Source: Streptomyces chartreusis NRRL 3882 (GTDB taxonomy: Bacteria > Actinomycetota > Actinomycetes > Streptomycetales > Streptomycetaceae). From it: 64,000 nt of DNA. How positions within the stretch are numbered: position 1 is the stretch's first letter; each line of letters begins with the position of its first letter. The stretch spans positions 4,480,501 through 4,544,500 of the forward strand of contig NZ_LT963352.1 in assembly GCF_900236475.1 (NCBI RefSeq). Direction: 5' to 3'. Both the position numbers and the translations under genes were made by a program. The notes under the pieces are model-generated. The model had not been told where the DNA came from, searched no databases, and saw nothing but the letters and a program-made list of their open reading frames with translations. Below, in pieces: positions 33,731 to 43,422 of the stretch.

Positions 33731-35335
33731 GTGGCTCGACACGACCGGCTGTACCCGGAGCCGACAGGCGAGGTGCGCATGAGTCTGTCACTGCGCTTCG
33801 CCGCCGGATCGCACAAGGGCATGATCCGGGAGGGCAACGAGGACTCCGGGTACGCGGGCCCGCGCCTGCTCGCCATCGCCGACGGCATGGGCGGCGCCGC
33901 GGCGGGCGAGGTCGCCTCCTCCGAGGCCATCTCCACGATCGTCGCGCTCGACGACGACGTCCCCGGCTCCGACATCCTCACCTCGCTCGGCACGGCGGTG
34001 CAGCGCGCCAACGACCAGCTGCGCTCGATGGTCGACGAGGATCCCCAGCTGGAGGGCATGGGCACCACCCTCACCGCCCTGCTCTGGACCGGCCAGCGCC
34101 TCGGCCTGGTGCACGTCGGCGACTCGCGCGCGTACCTCCTGCGCGACGGCGTGCTGACGCAGATCACGCAGGACCACACCTGGGTGCAGCGCCTGGTCGA
34201 CGAGGGCCGCATCACCGAGGAAGAGGCCACGACCCACCCGCAGCGCTCGCTCCTCATGCGCGCGCTCGGCAGCGGCGACCACGTCGAGCCCGACCTCTCC
34301 ATCCGCGAGGTCCGCGCCGGAGACCGCTACCTGATCTGCTCCGACGGCCTGTCCGGCGTGGTGTCCCACCAGACCCTGGAGGACACCCTCGCCAGCTACC
34401 AGGGCCCCCAGGAGACCGTCCAGAACCTGATCGAGCTGGCCCTGCGCGGCGGCGGCCCGGACAACATCACCGTCATCGTCGCCGACGTCCTCGACCTCGA
34501 CACCGGCGACACCCTCGCCGGGCAGCTGTCCGACACCCCGGTCGTGGTCGGCGCCGTCGCCGAGAACCAGCACCAGCTGCACGACAACGGCATCATGCAG
34601 ACCCCCGCCGGCCGCGCCTCCGGGCTCGGCCGCCACGGGCACGGCCAGGGCGGCGGAGGCGGCGAGTTCGGCCCGCCCGGCTCCGGCGACACCACCGGCT
34701 ACATCCCGGCGGCCGGATTCGACTACGACGACGGCGACTTCACCAAGCCCCGCAAGAAGGGCCGCTGGCTGAAGAGATCCCTCTACGGCGTCCTCGCGCT
34801 GGCCGTCGTCGGCGGCGGTCTGTACGGCGGCTGGCGCTGGACGCAGACGCAGTACTACGTCGGCGCCGAGGACGAGCACGTCGCGCTGTACCGGGGCATC
34901 AGCCAGGACCTGGCGTGGGTGTCGCTGTCGAAGGTCGAGAAGGACCACCCCGAGATCGAACTCAAGTACCTGCCGCCCTACCAGCAGAAGCTGGTCAAGG
35001 CGACCATCGCCGAGGGCGGTCTGAAGAACGCCCAGGCGAAGATCCAGGAACTGTCGGTGCAGGCCTCCGCGTGCAAGAAGGAGGCGCAGCGGCGCGAAGC
35101 CGAGAGCGAGAACAACGCCAAGACCGGCGAAGGCGAGGCCGGGGGCACCACGGGAACCACTCCCGCCTCCTTCACGTCCAAGGCCACACCGACGCCGAAC
35201 CCGTCGAACCCGTCGGGCTCGCCGTCGACGCCTGAGAAGTCCACGCCCCCGACCACGACCGCACCCACTCCCAGCCCCGGCCCCAGCCTCTCGGAGGAAG
35301 AGCAGAAGGTCGTCTCGCTGTGCGGTAAGCAGTAG
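33731..35335 (+). CDS. pstP: PP2C-family Ser/Thr phosphatase PstP
   Basis: A 534-residue phosphatase that reverses the Ser/Thr phosphorylation made by PknB. The PP2C domain (about residues 17-255) has the metal-binding motifs GNEDS, IADGMGG, GDSRAYLL and GGPDNITV. A Gly-rich linker, one TM helix (about 350-370, YGVLALAVVGGGLYGGW) and an extracytoplasmic domain with a Thr/Pro/Ser-rich tail follow. GTG 33731 has GGAGGG upstream; ATG 33779 (MSLSLRF) also has a good site and matches the start of most relatives. Confidence 0.92.
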   Translation: MARHDRLYPEPTGEVRMSLSLRFAAGSHKGMIREGNEDSGYAGPRLLAIADGMGGAAAGEVASSEAISTIVALDDDVPGSDILTSLGTAVQRANDQLRSMVDEDPQLEGMGTTLTALLWTGQRLGLVHVGDSRAYLLRDGVLTQITQDHTWVQRLVDEGRITEEEATTHPQRSLLMRALGSGDHVEPDLSIREVRAGDRYLICSDGLSGVVSHQTLEDTLASYQGPQETVQNLIELALRGGGPDNITVIVADVLDLDTGDTLAGQLSDTPVVVGAVAENQHQLHDNGIMQTPAGRASGLGRHGHGQGGGGGEFGPPGSGDTTGYIPAAGFDYDDGDFTKPRKKGRWLKRSLYGVLALAVVGGGLYGGWRWTQTQYYVGAEDEHVALYRGISQDLAWVSLSKVEKDHPEIELKYLPPYQQKLVKATIAEGGLKNAQAKIQELSVQASACKKEAQRREAESENNAKTGEGEAGGTTGTTPASFTSKATPTPNPSNPSGSPSTPEKSTPPTTTAPTPSPGPSLSEEEQKVVSLCGKQ

Positions 35336-35362
35336 GCAAGCCGTGAGAGGCCCCGTTAGAAG

Positions 35363-36811
35363 ATGAGCGGTACGAATACGTCGCACTCGCCGACGCACCA
35401 CACGTCCACCATCGGCGCGATCGGCGCACCGAGCAGACGCAACACCGAGCTGGCACTGCTGGTGTTCGCCGTCGTCATCCCGGTGTTCGCCTATGCCAAC
35501 GTCGGCCTGGCCATCAACGACTCGGTGCCGCCGGGCCTGCTGAGCTACGGCCTCGGACTCGGCCTGCTCGCGGGCGTCGGCCATCTCACCGTGCGGAAGT
35601 TCGCGCCGTACGCGGACCCGCTGATGCTGCCGCTGGCGACGCTGCTGAACGGGCTCGGTCTGGTCGTCATCTGGCGCCTGGACCAGTCCAAGCGACTCAG
35701 CAACTACGCCGAAGCCGCACCGCGCCAGTTGCTGTACTCGGCGATGGGCGTCGCCCTGCTGGCGGTCGTAGTGATCTTCCTCAAGGACCACCGTGTCCTC
35801 CAGCGCTACACCTACATCTCCATGGCCGGAGCGCTGTTCCTGCTGATCCTGCCGCTCGTGCCGGGACTCGGCGCGAACATCTACGGCGCCAAGATCTGGA
35901 TCAAGATCCCCGGCCTCGGCACGCTCCAGCCCGGTGAGTTCGCCAAGATCGCCCTGGCGGTCTTCTTCGCCGGCTACCTCATGGTCAAGAGGGACGCCCT
36001 CGCCCTGGCCAGCCGCCGCTTCATGGGCCTGTACCTGCCGCGCGGCCGCGACCTGGGTCCGATCCTCGTCGTCTGGGTCATCTCGATCCTCATCCTGGTC
36101 TTCGAGACCGACCTCGGTACGTCCCTGCTGTTCTTCGGGATGTTCGTCATCATGCTGTACGTCGCCACCGAGCGGACCAGCTGGATCGTCTTCGGTCTGC
36201 TGATGTCCGCGGTCGGCGCCGTCGGTGTGGCGAGCTTCGAGCCGCACATCCAGACGCGTGTGCAGGCCTGGCTCAATCCGATGCGCGAGTTCGAGCTCTC
36301 CCGCGCTGGCGTCCAGGACGGCGTCGTCCACTCCGAGCAGGCGATGCAGGCCCTGTGGGCGTTCGGCTCCGGCGGCACGCTCGGCACCGGCCTCGGGCAG
36401 GGCAACTCCGACCTGATCGGCTTCGCGGCCAACTCCGACTTCATCCTCGCCACCTTCGGCGAGGAGCTCGGCCTGGCCGGCGTCATGGCGATCCTGCTGC
36501 TCTACGGCCTGATCATCGAGAGGGGCGTACGCACCGCGCTCGCGGCTCGCGACCCGTTCGGCAAGCTGCTGGCCATCGGCCTTTCCGGCGCCTTCGGCCT
36601 CCAGGTCTTCGTCGTGGCCGGCGGTGTCATGGGCCTCATCCCGCTGACGGGCATGACGCTGCCCTTCGTGGCCTACGGCGGTTCCTCCGTGATCGCCAAC
36701 TGGGCCCTGATCGGCATTCTGCTGCGCATCAGCGACACCGCCCGGCGCCCGGCCCCCGCTCCCGCCGCCAACCCCGACGCCGAGATGACCCAGGTGGTCC
36801 GCCCGTCATGA
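35363..36811 (+). CDS. rodA: FtsW/RodA/SpoVE-family glycosyltransferase (RodA)
   Basis: A 482-residue SEDS protein with about ten TM helices, polymerising lipid II into glycan strands. Family motifs include GANIYGAKIWIKIPGLGTLQPGEFAKIALAVFFAGYL, the extracellular VLVFETDLGTSLLFFGMF with the catalytic Asp region, and the C-terminal GMTLPFVAYGGSSVIANW. It is coupled (ATGA) to the PBP gene, the standard SEDS-PBP partner. The N-terminus is longer than in E. coli RodA. Confidence 0.94.
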   Translation: MSGTNTSHSPTHHTSTIGAIGAPSRRNTELALLVFAVVIPVFAYANVGLAINDSVPPGLLSYGLGLGLLAGVGHLTVRKFAPYADPLMLPLATLLNGLGLVVIWRLDQSKRLSNYAEAAPRQLLYSAMGVALLAVVVIFLKDHRVLQRYTYISMAGALFLLILPLVPGLGANIYGAKIWIKIPGLGTLQPGEFAKIALAVFFAGYLMVKRDALALASRRFMGLYLPRGRDLGPILVVWVISILILVFETDLGTSLLFFGMFVIMLYVATERTSWIVFGLLMSAVGAVGVASFEPHIQTRVQAWLNPMREFELSRAGVQDGVVHSEQAMQALWAFGSGGTLGTGLGQGNSDLIGFAANSDFILATFGEELGLAGVMAILLLYGLIIERGVRTALAARDPFGKLLAIGLSGAFGLQVFVVAGGVMGLIPLTGMTLPFVAYGGSSVIANWALIGILLRISDTARRPAPAPAANPDAEMTQVVRPS

Positions 36812-38283
36812 ACAAGCCACTGCGCCGGATCGCGATCTTCTGCGGCCTGCTCGTCCTGGCACTGCTGATCCGCGACAACTGGATCCAGTACGTCAAGGCC
36901 GACGAGCTGAGGACCGACACCAAGAACCGACGCGTCTCGATCGAGCGCTACGCCTCGCCGCGCGGCGACATCATCGTCGGCGGCAACCCCATCACCGGGC
37001 ACGCGACGACCACCTCGGGCGACTACAAGTACAAGCGCACCTACAAGGACGGGCCCATGTGGGCACCCGTCACCGGCTTCGTCTCGCAGGCCTTCGGCGC
37101 CAACCAGCTGGAGTCCCTCGAGGACGGCATCCTCACCGGCAACGACGACCGGCTCTTCTTCCGCAACACGCTCGACATGCTGACGGGCAAGAAGAAGGAG
37201 GGCGGCAACGTCGTCACCACGCTCAACGCCGCCGCGCAGAAGGCCGCGTACAACGGCCTGAAGAAGCAGGGCGGCAAGGGCGCGGTGGTGGCTCTGGAGC
37301 CGTCCACCGGCAAGATCCTGGCGCTGTCGTCCTACCCGTCGTACGACCCGTCGTCGATCGCCGGCAACAGCACCAAGGACGCCGAGGCCTGGAAGAAGCT
37401 GGACAAGAAGAACAACCCGGACGACCCGATGCTCAACCGGGCCCTGCGCGAGACGTACCCGCCCGGTTCCACCTTCAAGGTCCTCACCGCGGCCGCCGCC
37501 CTGGAGGACGGGCTGTACACGGACGCGGACCAGAAGACGAAGTCGCCGCTGCCGTGGACCATGCCGGGCACCACGACCGTGCTGAAGAACGAGGGGAACA
37601 TCCCCTGCGAGAACGCGACGCTGCGGGTGGCGCTCCAGTACTCCTGCAACACCGTCTTCGGCAAGATCGGCTCGGACCTCGGCAACGAGAAGATGCTGGC
37701 CGAGGCCAAGAAGTTCGGCTTCACCGAGGAGCAGTTCACGCCGGTCCGCTCCAGCGCGTCGGTGTTCTCCGACAACATGAACCCCTCGCAGACCGCGCTG
37801 TCCTCCATCGGCCAGTTCAACACCGCGGCCACCCCGCTCCAGATGGCCATGGTCGCCTCGGCCGTCGCCAACAACGGCACCCTGATGAAGCCGTACATGG
37901 TCGACGAACTCCAGGCCCCCAACGTCGACACCATCGAGAAGACCGAGCCGGAGGAGATGAGCAAGCCGATGTCGGCCGAGAACGCCCAGATCCTCCAGTC
38001 GATGATGGAGACCGTGGTCGAGAAGGGCACGGGCACGAACGCCAAGATCCCCGGCGTCAAGGTGGGCGGCAAGACCGGTACCGCCCAGCACGGTGTCGAC
38101 AACAGCGAGAACCCTTACGCGTGGTTCATCTCGTACGCCAAGGGGGCCGACGGCAGCTCGCCGGTCGCCGTGGCGGTCGTGATCGAGGACGACAACGCCG
38201 TCCGTGACGACATCTCCGGCGGCGGCCTCGCGGCGCCGATCGCGAGGAACGTGATGGAGGCGGTCATCAAGAGCAAGCAGTGA
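36808..38283 (+). CDS. pbpA: Penicillin-binding protein (class B transpeptidase, PbpA)
   Basis: A 491-residue class B PBP. An N-terminal TM helix (about 5-22) is followed by a short dimerisation domain and a transpeptidase domain with SxxK at PPGSTFK, SxN at YSCNT and KTG at GGKTGTAQ. It crosslinks peptidoglycan as partner of the overlapping rodA. Its relatives are mycobacterial PbpA, a PknB substrate. Start chosen at the ATGA overlap. Confidence 0.94.
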   Translation: MNKPLRRIAIFCGLLVLALLIRDNWIQYVKADELRTDTKNRRVSIERYASPRGDIIVGGNPITGHATTTSGDYKYKRTYKDGPMWAPVTGFVSQAFGANQLESLEDGILTGNDDRLFFRNTLDMLTGKKKEGGNVVTTLNAAAQKAAYNGLKKQGGKGAVVALEPSTGKILALSSYPSYDPSSIAGNSTKDAEAWKKLDKKNNPDDPMLNRALRETYPPGSTFKVLTAAAALEDGLYTDADQKTKSPLPWTMPGTTTVLKNEGNIPCENATLRVALQYSCNTVFGKIGSDLGNEKMLAEAKKFGFTEEQFTPVRSSASVFSDNMNPSQTALSSIGQFNTAATPLQMAMVASAVANNGTLMKPYMVDELQAPNVDTIEKTEPEEMSKPMSAENAQILQSMMETVVEKGTGTNAKIPGVKVGGKTGTAQHGVDNSENPYAWFISYAKGADGSSPVAVAVVIEDDNAVRDDISGGGLAAPIARNVMEAVIKSKQ

Positions 38284-38451
38284 CCCCGCTCACGTCTGCT
38301 TCACATCGGTGCACGTTGCGATACCGGTCCTGTATCGGCTGACGAGCTTGGCCAGGTCACACAAAGCGAGCCGGGTACGGTAGGCCCGGACGGCAGCCTC
38401 CGACCGTACAAGCTTCCGGTCGGGACCGACGGAGAGGGCTGGTAGGTAGCT

Positions 38452-40482
38452 ATGGAAGAGCCGCGTCGCCTCGGCGGCCGGTACGAACTGGGCCAGGTGC
38501 TCGGGCGTGGTGGCATGGCGGAGGTCTACCTCGCGCATGACACCCGCCTCGGACGCACCGTGGCGGTGAAGACGCTGCGCGCGGATCTCGCGCGTGACCC
38601 TTCCTTCCAGGCCCGGTTCCGCCGGGAGGCCCAGTCGGCCGCCTCGCTCAACCATCCCGCGATCGTCGCGGTCTACGACACGGGCGAGGACTACATCGAC
38701 GGGGTCTCGATCCCGTACATCGTCATGGAGTACGTAGACGGCTCGACGCTCCGCGAGCTGCTCCACTCCGGCCGCAAGCTGCTGCCGGAGCGTGCCATGG
38801 AGATGACCATCGGCATCCTCCAGGGCCTGGAGTACGCCCACCGCAACGGGATCGTCCACCGCGACATCAAGCCGGCGAACGTCATGCTGACGCGCAACGG
38901 CCAGGTCAAGGTGATGGACTTCGGCATCGCCCGCGCCATGGGCGACTCCGGCATGACGATGACGCAGACGGCCGCCGTCATCGGCACCGCCCAGTACCTC
39001 TCGCCGGAGCAGGCGAAGGGCGAGCAGGTCGACGCGCGGTCGGACCTCTACTCCACCGGCTGTCTGCTCTACGAACTCCTCACCGTGCGGCCCCCGTTCG
39101 TCGGCGACTCCCCGGTCGCCGTCGCGTACCAGCACGTACGTGAAGAGGCCCAGGCCCCGTCGGTCTTCGACCCCGAGATCACGCCCGAGATGGACGCGAT
39201 CGTCCTCAAGGCACTGGTCAAGGACCCCGACTACCGCTACCAGTCGGCCGACGAGATGCGCGCCGACATCGAGGCCTGCCTCGACGGCCAGCCGGTCGCG
39301 GCCACGGCCGCGATGGGCTCGGTGGGCTACGGCGGCTACCCCGACGACCAGCCGACGACGGCCCTGCGCGCGGACTCCGGCGCGGGCGCCACGTCGATGC
39401 TGCCCCCCATGAACCCGGACGACGGCGGCTACGGCTACGACGACCGCCCCGACCGGCGCCGTGGTCAGCAGCGCAAGTCCAACACCTCGACGATCCTGCT
39501 CGTGGTGGCGGGCATCCTGGTGCTGGTCGGAGCGATCCTCATCGGGCGGTGGGCGTTCAGCGGCAACGGAGGCGCGAGCGACGACACGCTCGCCGCGCCC
39601 AACTTCGTCGGTGAGACCCAGCAGAACGCCAAGAAGCTGGCCAGCAACGCCGACCTGGAACTGACCTTCTCCAAGAAGCCCTGCGAGGACCAGACCAAGG
39701 GCAACATCTGCTCGCAGGACCCGAAGGCCGGCGTCGACGTCAAGAAGGGCGACACCATCTCCCTGGTGGTGTCGACCGGGGCGCCGAAGGTGGCGGTGCC
39801 GAGCGTCGTCGGCGACAGCCTGGACGATGCCAAGGCGAAGCTGGAGGGCGACAAGTACGAGTTCGTGGTCGAGACGAAGTCGAAGGAGTCCACGGAGGAC
39901 CCCGGCACCGTCCTCGAGCAGAACCCGGAACTGGGCGAGGAGGTGGAGAAGGGCACCACCATCACCCTCACCGTCGCCAAGGAGGCGGAGAAGTCCACCG
40001 TCCCGGACGTCCTCGGCCAGAGCTGTGACCAGGCCAAGACGCAGATGCAGGCCAGTAACCTGGTCGGCAACTGCACCGAGGTGGAGACCGACGACGACAA
40101 CCAGGTCGGCAAGGTCATCGCGACCACACCGCAGGCCGGCACCTCCGTCGACAAGAACTCGTCGGTCAACATCCAGATCGGCAAGAAGAAGGAACAGCAG
40201 AAGACGCGCGTGCCCCAGGTCGTCGGCCAGACGGTCGGCCAGGCCAAGCAGACCCTGGCGGCGGCCGGTTTCACGAACATCCAGTTCGCGGGCGGCAGTG
40301 ACCAGAGCGACACCGCCCTCGTCTCCGGTCAGGACCCGCAGGGCAACCAGGAGGTCGACGACCCCGCGGGGACGACGATCACCCTCCAGACCGTCGGCTT
40401 CGGGAACAACGGCGGCAACAACAACGGCGGTAACGGCAACGGCGGCATCTTCGGCGGCGTCACCGGCCGCGACGAGGACTGA
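38452..40482 (+). CDS. pknB: Ser/Thr protein kinase with PASTA domains (PknB)
   Basis: A 676-residue membrane kinase. The kinase domain covers residues about 11-275: Gly loop LGRGGMAEVY, Lys40, HRDIKPANV (Asp138), DFG 156-158 and an activation loop with TMTQTAAVIGT. One TM helix (about 347-368) leads to four PASTA repeats (about 375-655) that sense muropeptides or lipid II, and a Gly/Asn-rich tail. It phosphorylates the FHA and PBP/division proteins of the same operon. A 168-bp leader separates it from pbpA, so it may also have its own promoter. Confidence 0.95.
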   Translation: MEEPRRLGGRYELGQVLGRGGMAEVYLAHDTRLGRTVAVKTLRADLARDPSFQARFRREAQSAASLNHPAIVAVYDTGEDYIDGVSIPYIVMEYVDGSTLRELLHSGRKLLPERAMEMTIGILQGLEYAHRNGIVHRDIKPANVMLTRNGQVKVMDFGIARAMGDSGMTMTQTAAVIGTAQYLSPEQAKGEQVDARSDLYSTGCLLYELLTVRPPFVGDSPVAVAYQHVREEAQAPSVFDPEITPEMDAIVLKALVKDPDYRYQSADEMRADIEACLDGQPVAATAAMGSVGYGGYPDDQPTTALRADSGAGATSMLPPMNPDDGGYGYDDRPDRRRGQQRKSNTSTILLVVAGILVLVGAILIGRWAFSGNGGASDDTLAAPNFVGETQQNAKKLASNADLELTFSKKPCEDQTKGNICSQDPKAGVDVKKGDTISLVVSTGAPKVAVPSVVGDSLDDAKAKLEGDKYEFVVETKSKESTEDPGTVLEQNPELGEEVEKGTTITLTVAKEAEKSTVPDVLGQSCDQAKTQMQASNLVGNCTEVETDDDNQVGKVIATTPQAGTSVDKNSSVNIQIGKKKEQQKTRVPQVVGQTVGQAKQTLAAAGFTNIQFAGGSDQSDTALVSGQDPQGNQEVDDPAGTTITLQTVGFGNNGGNNNGGNGNGGIFGGVTGRDED

Positions 40483-40505
40483 CCCGGCGGGTCGTACCCG
40501 GCCAA

Positions 40506-40548
40506 CGGCAGGGCCCCGGCGCCTCGACAGGGTGCCGGGGCCCTGCCG
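40506..40548. terminator. Terminator downstream of pknB
   Basis: A perfect 15-bp stem: CGGCAGGGCCCCGGC (40506-40520) with GCCGGGGCCCTGCCG (40534-40548), loop 13 bases, between convergent pknB and the sortase operon. Likely works in both directions. Confidence 0.82.
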
Positions 40549-40643
40549 CGTCAGGCCCGCTGCCAGGTCCCGAAGTGCCGGTGCAGGGCCGCGAGTGGTA
40601 CTCGGCGCGCTGCTTCAGCGCCAGGGCTCCACCAGGAGATCGG

Positions 40644-41396
40644 TCACCGCAGTTCCTTCGGGGGTGTGCGGTCCGCGTTGACCTTCTCGACCCGCTCCAG
40701 CTCGCCCCACACGATGTACCGGTACGTGCTCGTGTACACCGGCGTGCAGGTCGTCAGGGTGATGTAGTGCCCGGGCTTCTTCTTGCCGGACTCCTCCGGG
40801 ACCGCCGAGAGGACCTTGACGTTGTACTTCGAGGTCTCGGGCAGGATCGCGTAGACCTTGTAGACGTACCACTTGTCCTTCGTCTCGAAGACGATGGGGT
40901 CGCCCTTCTTGATCTTGTCGATGTTGTGGAACTTGGCGCCGTGACCGTCCCGGTGGGCCGCGAGGGCGAAGTTGCCGTTCTTGCCCGACATCGGCAGGGC
41001 CGCCTTGACCGGATCGGTGTAGTACCCGGCGACACCGTCATTGAGGATCTTGCTCGACGTGCCCTTCTCGACCAGGACCTCGCCGTTCTTCATCGCCGGC
41101 ACGTGCAGGAACCCGATGCCGTTCTTGGTGTCCAGCGCACCGGGGCCGCCCTGGCCGTGGGCCCAGTCGTCACGGACCTTGTCCGCCTGCTTCCCGGCCG
41201 CGCGGTCGGCGACCACGTTCGTCCACCAGAGCGAGTAGGCGACGAACAGGCCCAGGACCAGGCCCGCGGTGATGAGGAGTTCCCCGAAGACACTCACCGC
41301 CATGGCGATCGGGCCGGGACGGCGCCGGGCCGCGGACGGCCGGGACGCCGTCGCGCCGGTGTGCTCTTCGTGCTCCGTGTCGGTGGTCGCTGCCAC
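40644..41396 (-). CDS. Class E sortase (copy 1)
   Basis: A 250-residue sortase. A cytoplasmic basic N-terminus and a signal-anchor TM (about 32-52, AMAVSVFGELLITAGLVLGLFVAY) precede the sortase beta-barrel. The catalytic His is in FALAAHRDGHG, Cys in ITLTTCTPVY and Arg in YRYIVWG. Class E sortases attach LAxTG-type proteins such as chaplins to the cell wall. It is the third sortase of a minus-strand group, 13 bp after copy 2. Confidence 0.92.
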   Translation of the reverse strand: MAATTDTEHEEHTGATASRPSAARRRPGPIAMAVSVFGELLITAGLVLGLFVAYSLWWTNVVADRAAGKQADKVRDDWAHGQGGPGALDTKNGIGFLHVPAMKNGEVLVEKGTSSKILNDGVAGYYTDPVKAALPMSGKNGNFALAAHRDGHGAKFHNIDKIKKGDPIVFETKDKWYVYKVYAILPETSKYNVKVLSAVPEESGKKKPGHYITLTTCTPVYTSTYRYIVWGELERVEKVNADRTPPKELR

Positions 41397-41409
41397 TGGT
41401 CATCTGCCC

Positions 41410-42576
41410 TTAACTGACGAGCGCATCCGGCTTGCCCTTGCTGCGCGGCCGTTCCTCGACCATCTTGCCCCAGACGATCATCCGGTACTTGCTGGTGAAC
41501 TCCGGCGTGCACGTGGTCAGCGTGATGTAGCGGCCGGGCTCGGTGAACCCCGACCCCGTGGGGACGGGGTTCAGAACGCTCGTGTTGCTGGGCGACGTGA
41601 CCGGCAGGATCGACGCCATCTTGTAGACGTAGTACTCGTCCTGCGTCTCCACGACGATCGGATCGCCCGGAGTGAGCTTGTTGATGTACCGGAACGGTTC
41701 TCCGTGGGTGTTGCGGTGCCCCGCGAGCCCGAAGTTCCCGGTCTTGTCACTGGGCATCGCCGTCTTCAGGGCGCCCTCGGCGTAGTGGCCGACCATGCCC
41801 CGGTCCAGAACGCCCTTGTTGCTCGTGCCCTCGGCGATCGGCACCACCACGTCCAGCTTCGGGATGTGCAGGATGGCGAAGCCCTGCCCCGGCTCGAAGA
41901 CCCCCGGGTTGCGCTTGCCGTTCGCCCAGTCGTCCTGGAGGCTGCTGGCCTCCTTGCCGGCCTGCGCGTGCGCCCGCACGTTCGTCCACCACAGCTGGTA
42001 CGTGACGAACAGCAGCATCAGCACACCGGTGGTGATGAACACCTCGCCGATGGCCCGGCTGGCCACCACCGCCGGGCCCGGCTTGCGCGCCCGCGCCTGC
42101 CGTCGCGCCTCGACCCGCGACAGCGGCGCCCGCCGCTCCTCCTGCGCCGAGTCCTGAGCCGATTCCTGGGCCGAGCGGGTCTCCGAAACGCCGCCATGGC
42201 GCCCGTGACGGCGCTTGGCGGCCTTTCTGCGGGCCGCGCGGCCGCCGGGGGCAGGTCCATCGTGCCGTGTGGCGGAAGAGCCCGGAGAGCCGGATGTGGG
42301 GTCACCGGCCGCGGGCGGCGGATCCGGTATCCGCAGCGCCACCGTCTCCTCGTCGGCCGGAGGCAGATACGGCTCGTCCGGGACGGGCTCGTACGACGCC
42401 GCGTACGGCTCCGGCTCTGACATGTAGGGCTGTGACGGTGACTGCGGCTGCGGTTCCGGCCGCGGGGAAGCACCGTACGCCCCTCCGCCCGACCAGTCCT
42501 CGAACGCACCCGGCACCCCGTACGACTGCTGCCCGTACGAGGTGTCGGACTCGCGCTCGGGGCGCAGCGCCGTCAC
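41410..42576 (-). CDS. Class E sortase with long cytoplasmic extension (copy 2)
   Basis: A 388-residue sortase. The first about 170 residues are Pro/Glu/Tyr-rich then Arg/Lys-rich and cytoplasmic; the TM is at about 176-197 (EVFITTGVLMLLFVTYQLWW); the catalytic domain has FGLAGHRNTHG, ITLTTCTPEF and YRMIVWG. The N-terminal extension is much longer than in usual SrtE and could be a regulatory or localisation tail. The GTG start overlaps the glutaminase stop (GTGA). Confidence 0.9.
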   Translation of the reverse strand: MTALRPERESDTSYGQQSYGVPGAFEDWSGGGAYGASPRPEPQPQSPSQPYMSEPEPYAASYEPVPDEPYLPPADEETVALRIPDPPPAAGDPTSGSPGSSATRHDGPAPGGRAARRKAAKRRHGRHGGVSETRSAQESAQDSAQEERRAPLSRVEARRQARARKPGPAVVASRAIGEVFITTGVLMLLFVTYQLWWTNVRAHAQAGKEASSLQDDWANGKRNPGVFEPGQGFAILHIPKLDVVVPIAEGTSNKGVLDRGMVGHYAEGALKTAMPSDKTGNFGLAGHRNTHGEPFRYINKLTPGDPIVVETQDEYYVYKMASILPVTSPSNTSVLNPVPTGSGFTEPGRYITLTTCTPEFTSKYRMIVWGKMVEERPRSKGKPDALVS

Positions 42577-43211
42577 GCCGTGGCCCTGCCCACCACCGGG
42601 GCGAGCCCGGCCGACCTCGCCACCGCACCCTGGTCGCCGCACTCCACCAGCCAGTTGGCCAGCATCCGGTGCCCGTGCTCGGTCAGCACCGACTCGGGGT
42701 GGAACTGCACGCCCTCGACGGGAAGTTCGCGGTGCCTCAGGCCCATCACGATGCCGTCGTGCGTCCGGGCCGTGACCTCCAGCTCGGCCGGGACCGTCGC
42801 GGGCTCGGCGGCCAGCGAGTGGTAGCGCGTCGCCGTGAAGGGCGAGGGCAGGCCGGCGAAGACACCCCGGCTCGTGTGCTCGACCAGCGAGGTCTTGCCG
42901 TGCAGCAGCTCGGGCGCACGGTCCACGACCCCGCCGTACGCCACCTGCATCGACTGCATGCCGAGGCAGACACCGAAGACCGGGACGCCCGTGGCGGCGC
43001 AGTGCCGGACCATGTCGACACAGACGCCCGCCTCCTCCGGAGTCCCCGGGCCCGGGGAGAGCAGGACACCGTCGAAGCCGTCCTGGGCGTGCGCCGTCGA
43101 CACCTCGTCGTTGCGCAGGACCTCACACTCGGCGCCCAGCTGGTACAGGTACTGGACCAGGTTGAAGACGAAGCTGTCGTAGTTGTCCACGACCAGAATG
43201 CGCGCGCTCAC
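42573..43211 (-). CDS. Anthranilate/aminodeoxychorismate synthase glutaminase component (TrpG/PabA)
   Basis: A 212-residue class I glutamine amidotransferase. The catalytic Cys82 lies in VFGVCLGMQSM, the His-Glu pair in VEGVQFHPESVLTEHG, with the N-terminal LVVDNYDSFVFNLVQYL and SPGPGTP of TrpG/PabA. It supplies ammonia to an aminase subunit that is not in the window, for tryptophan or folate synthesis; the two roles cannot be separated by sequence. It is odd in a sortase cluster, yet overlaps both neighbours by 4 bp. Confidence 0.9.
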   Translation of the reverse strand: MSARILVVDNYDSFVFNLVQYLYQLGAECEVLRNDEVSTAHAQDGFDGVLLSPGPGTPEEAGVCVDMVRHCAATGVPVFGVCLGMQSMQVAYGGVVDRAPELLHGKTSLVEHTSRGVFAGLPSPFTATRYHSLAAEPATVPAELEVTARTHDGIVMGLRHRELPVEGVQFHPESVLTEHGHRMLANWLVECGDQGAVARSAGLAPVVGRATA

Positions 43212-43369
43212 TGGTTGTCCACCGTCACATCGTTGAAGGGCAGCAGCGGTTCCGCCCACGGGAAGACGTACTGGAAGAGGACGTAGACCACGGCCACGAC
43301 CAGGGCGAGTGAGATCAACGCCTTCACCCACGTGTTGCCCGGCAGATGCCGCCAGATCCAGCCGTACAT
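43208..43369 (-). CDS. Small membrane protein
   Basis: A 53-residue protein with one TM helix (about 14-36, WVKALISLALVVAVVYVLFQYVF), a Trp-rich N-terminus (MYGWIWRHLPGN) and an acidic C-terminus. Its stop overlaps the glutaminase start (GTGA). The GAAGGGA site 4 nt upstream supports the ATG at 43369. Not recognised beyond a conserved actinobacterial small membrane protein; position suggests a link to the sortases. Confidence 0.75.
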   Translation of the reverse strand: MYGWIWRHLPGNTWVKALISLALVVAVVYVLFQYVFPWAEPLLPFNDVTVDNQ

Positions 43370-43422
43370 GCCGTCCCTTCCGTCGTACCACGGCACCAGA
43401 CCCACGCCGTACAGCCACCAGA

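Noticed and set aside
40615..40646. Ten-codon frame (VTDLLVEPWR) overlapping the sortase copy 1 stop
   Set aside because: Too short to support as a gene; possibly the remnant of a lost downstream gene.
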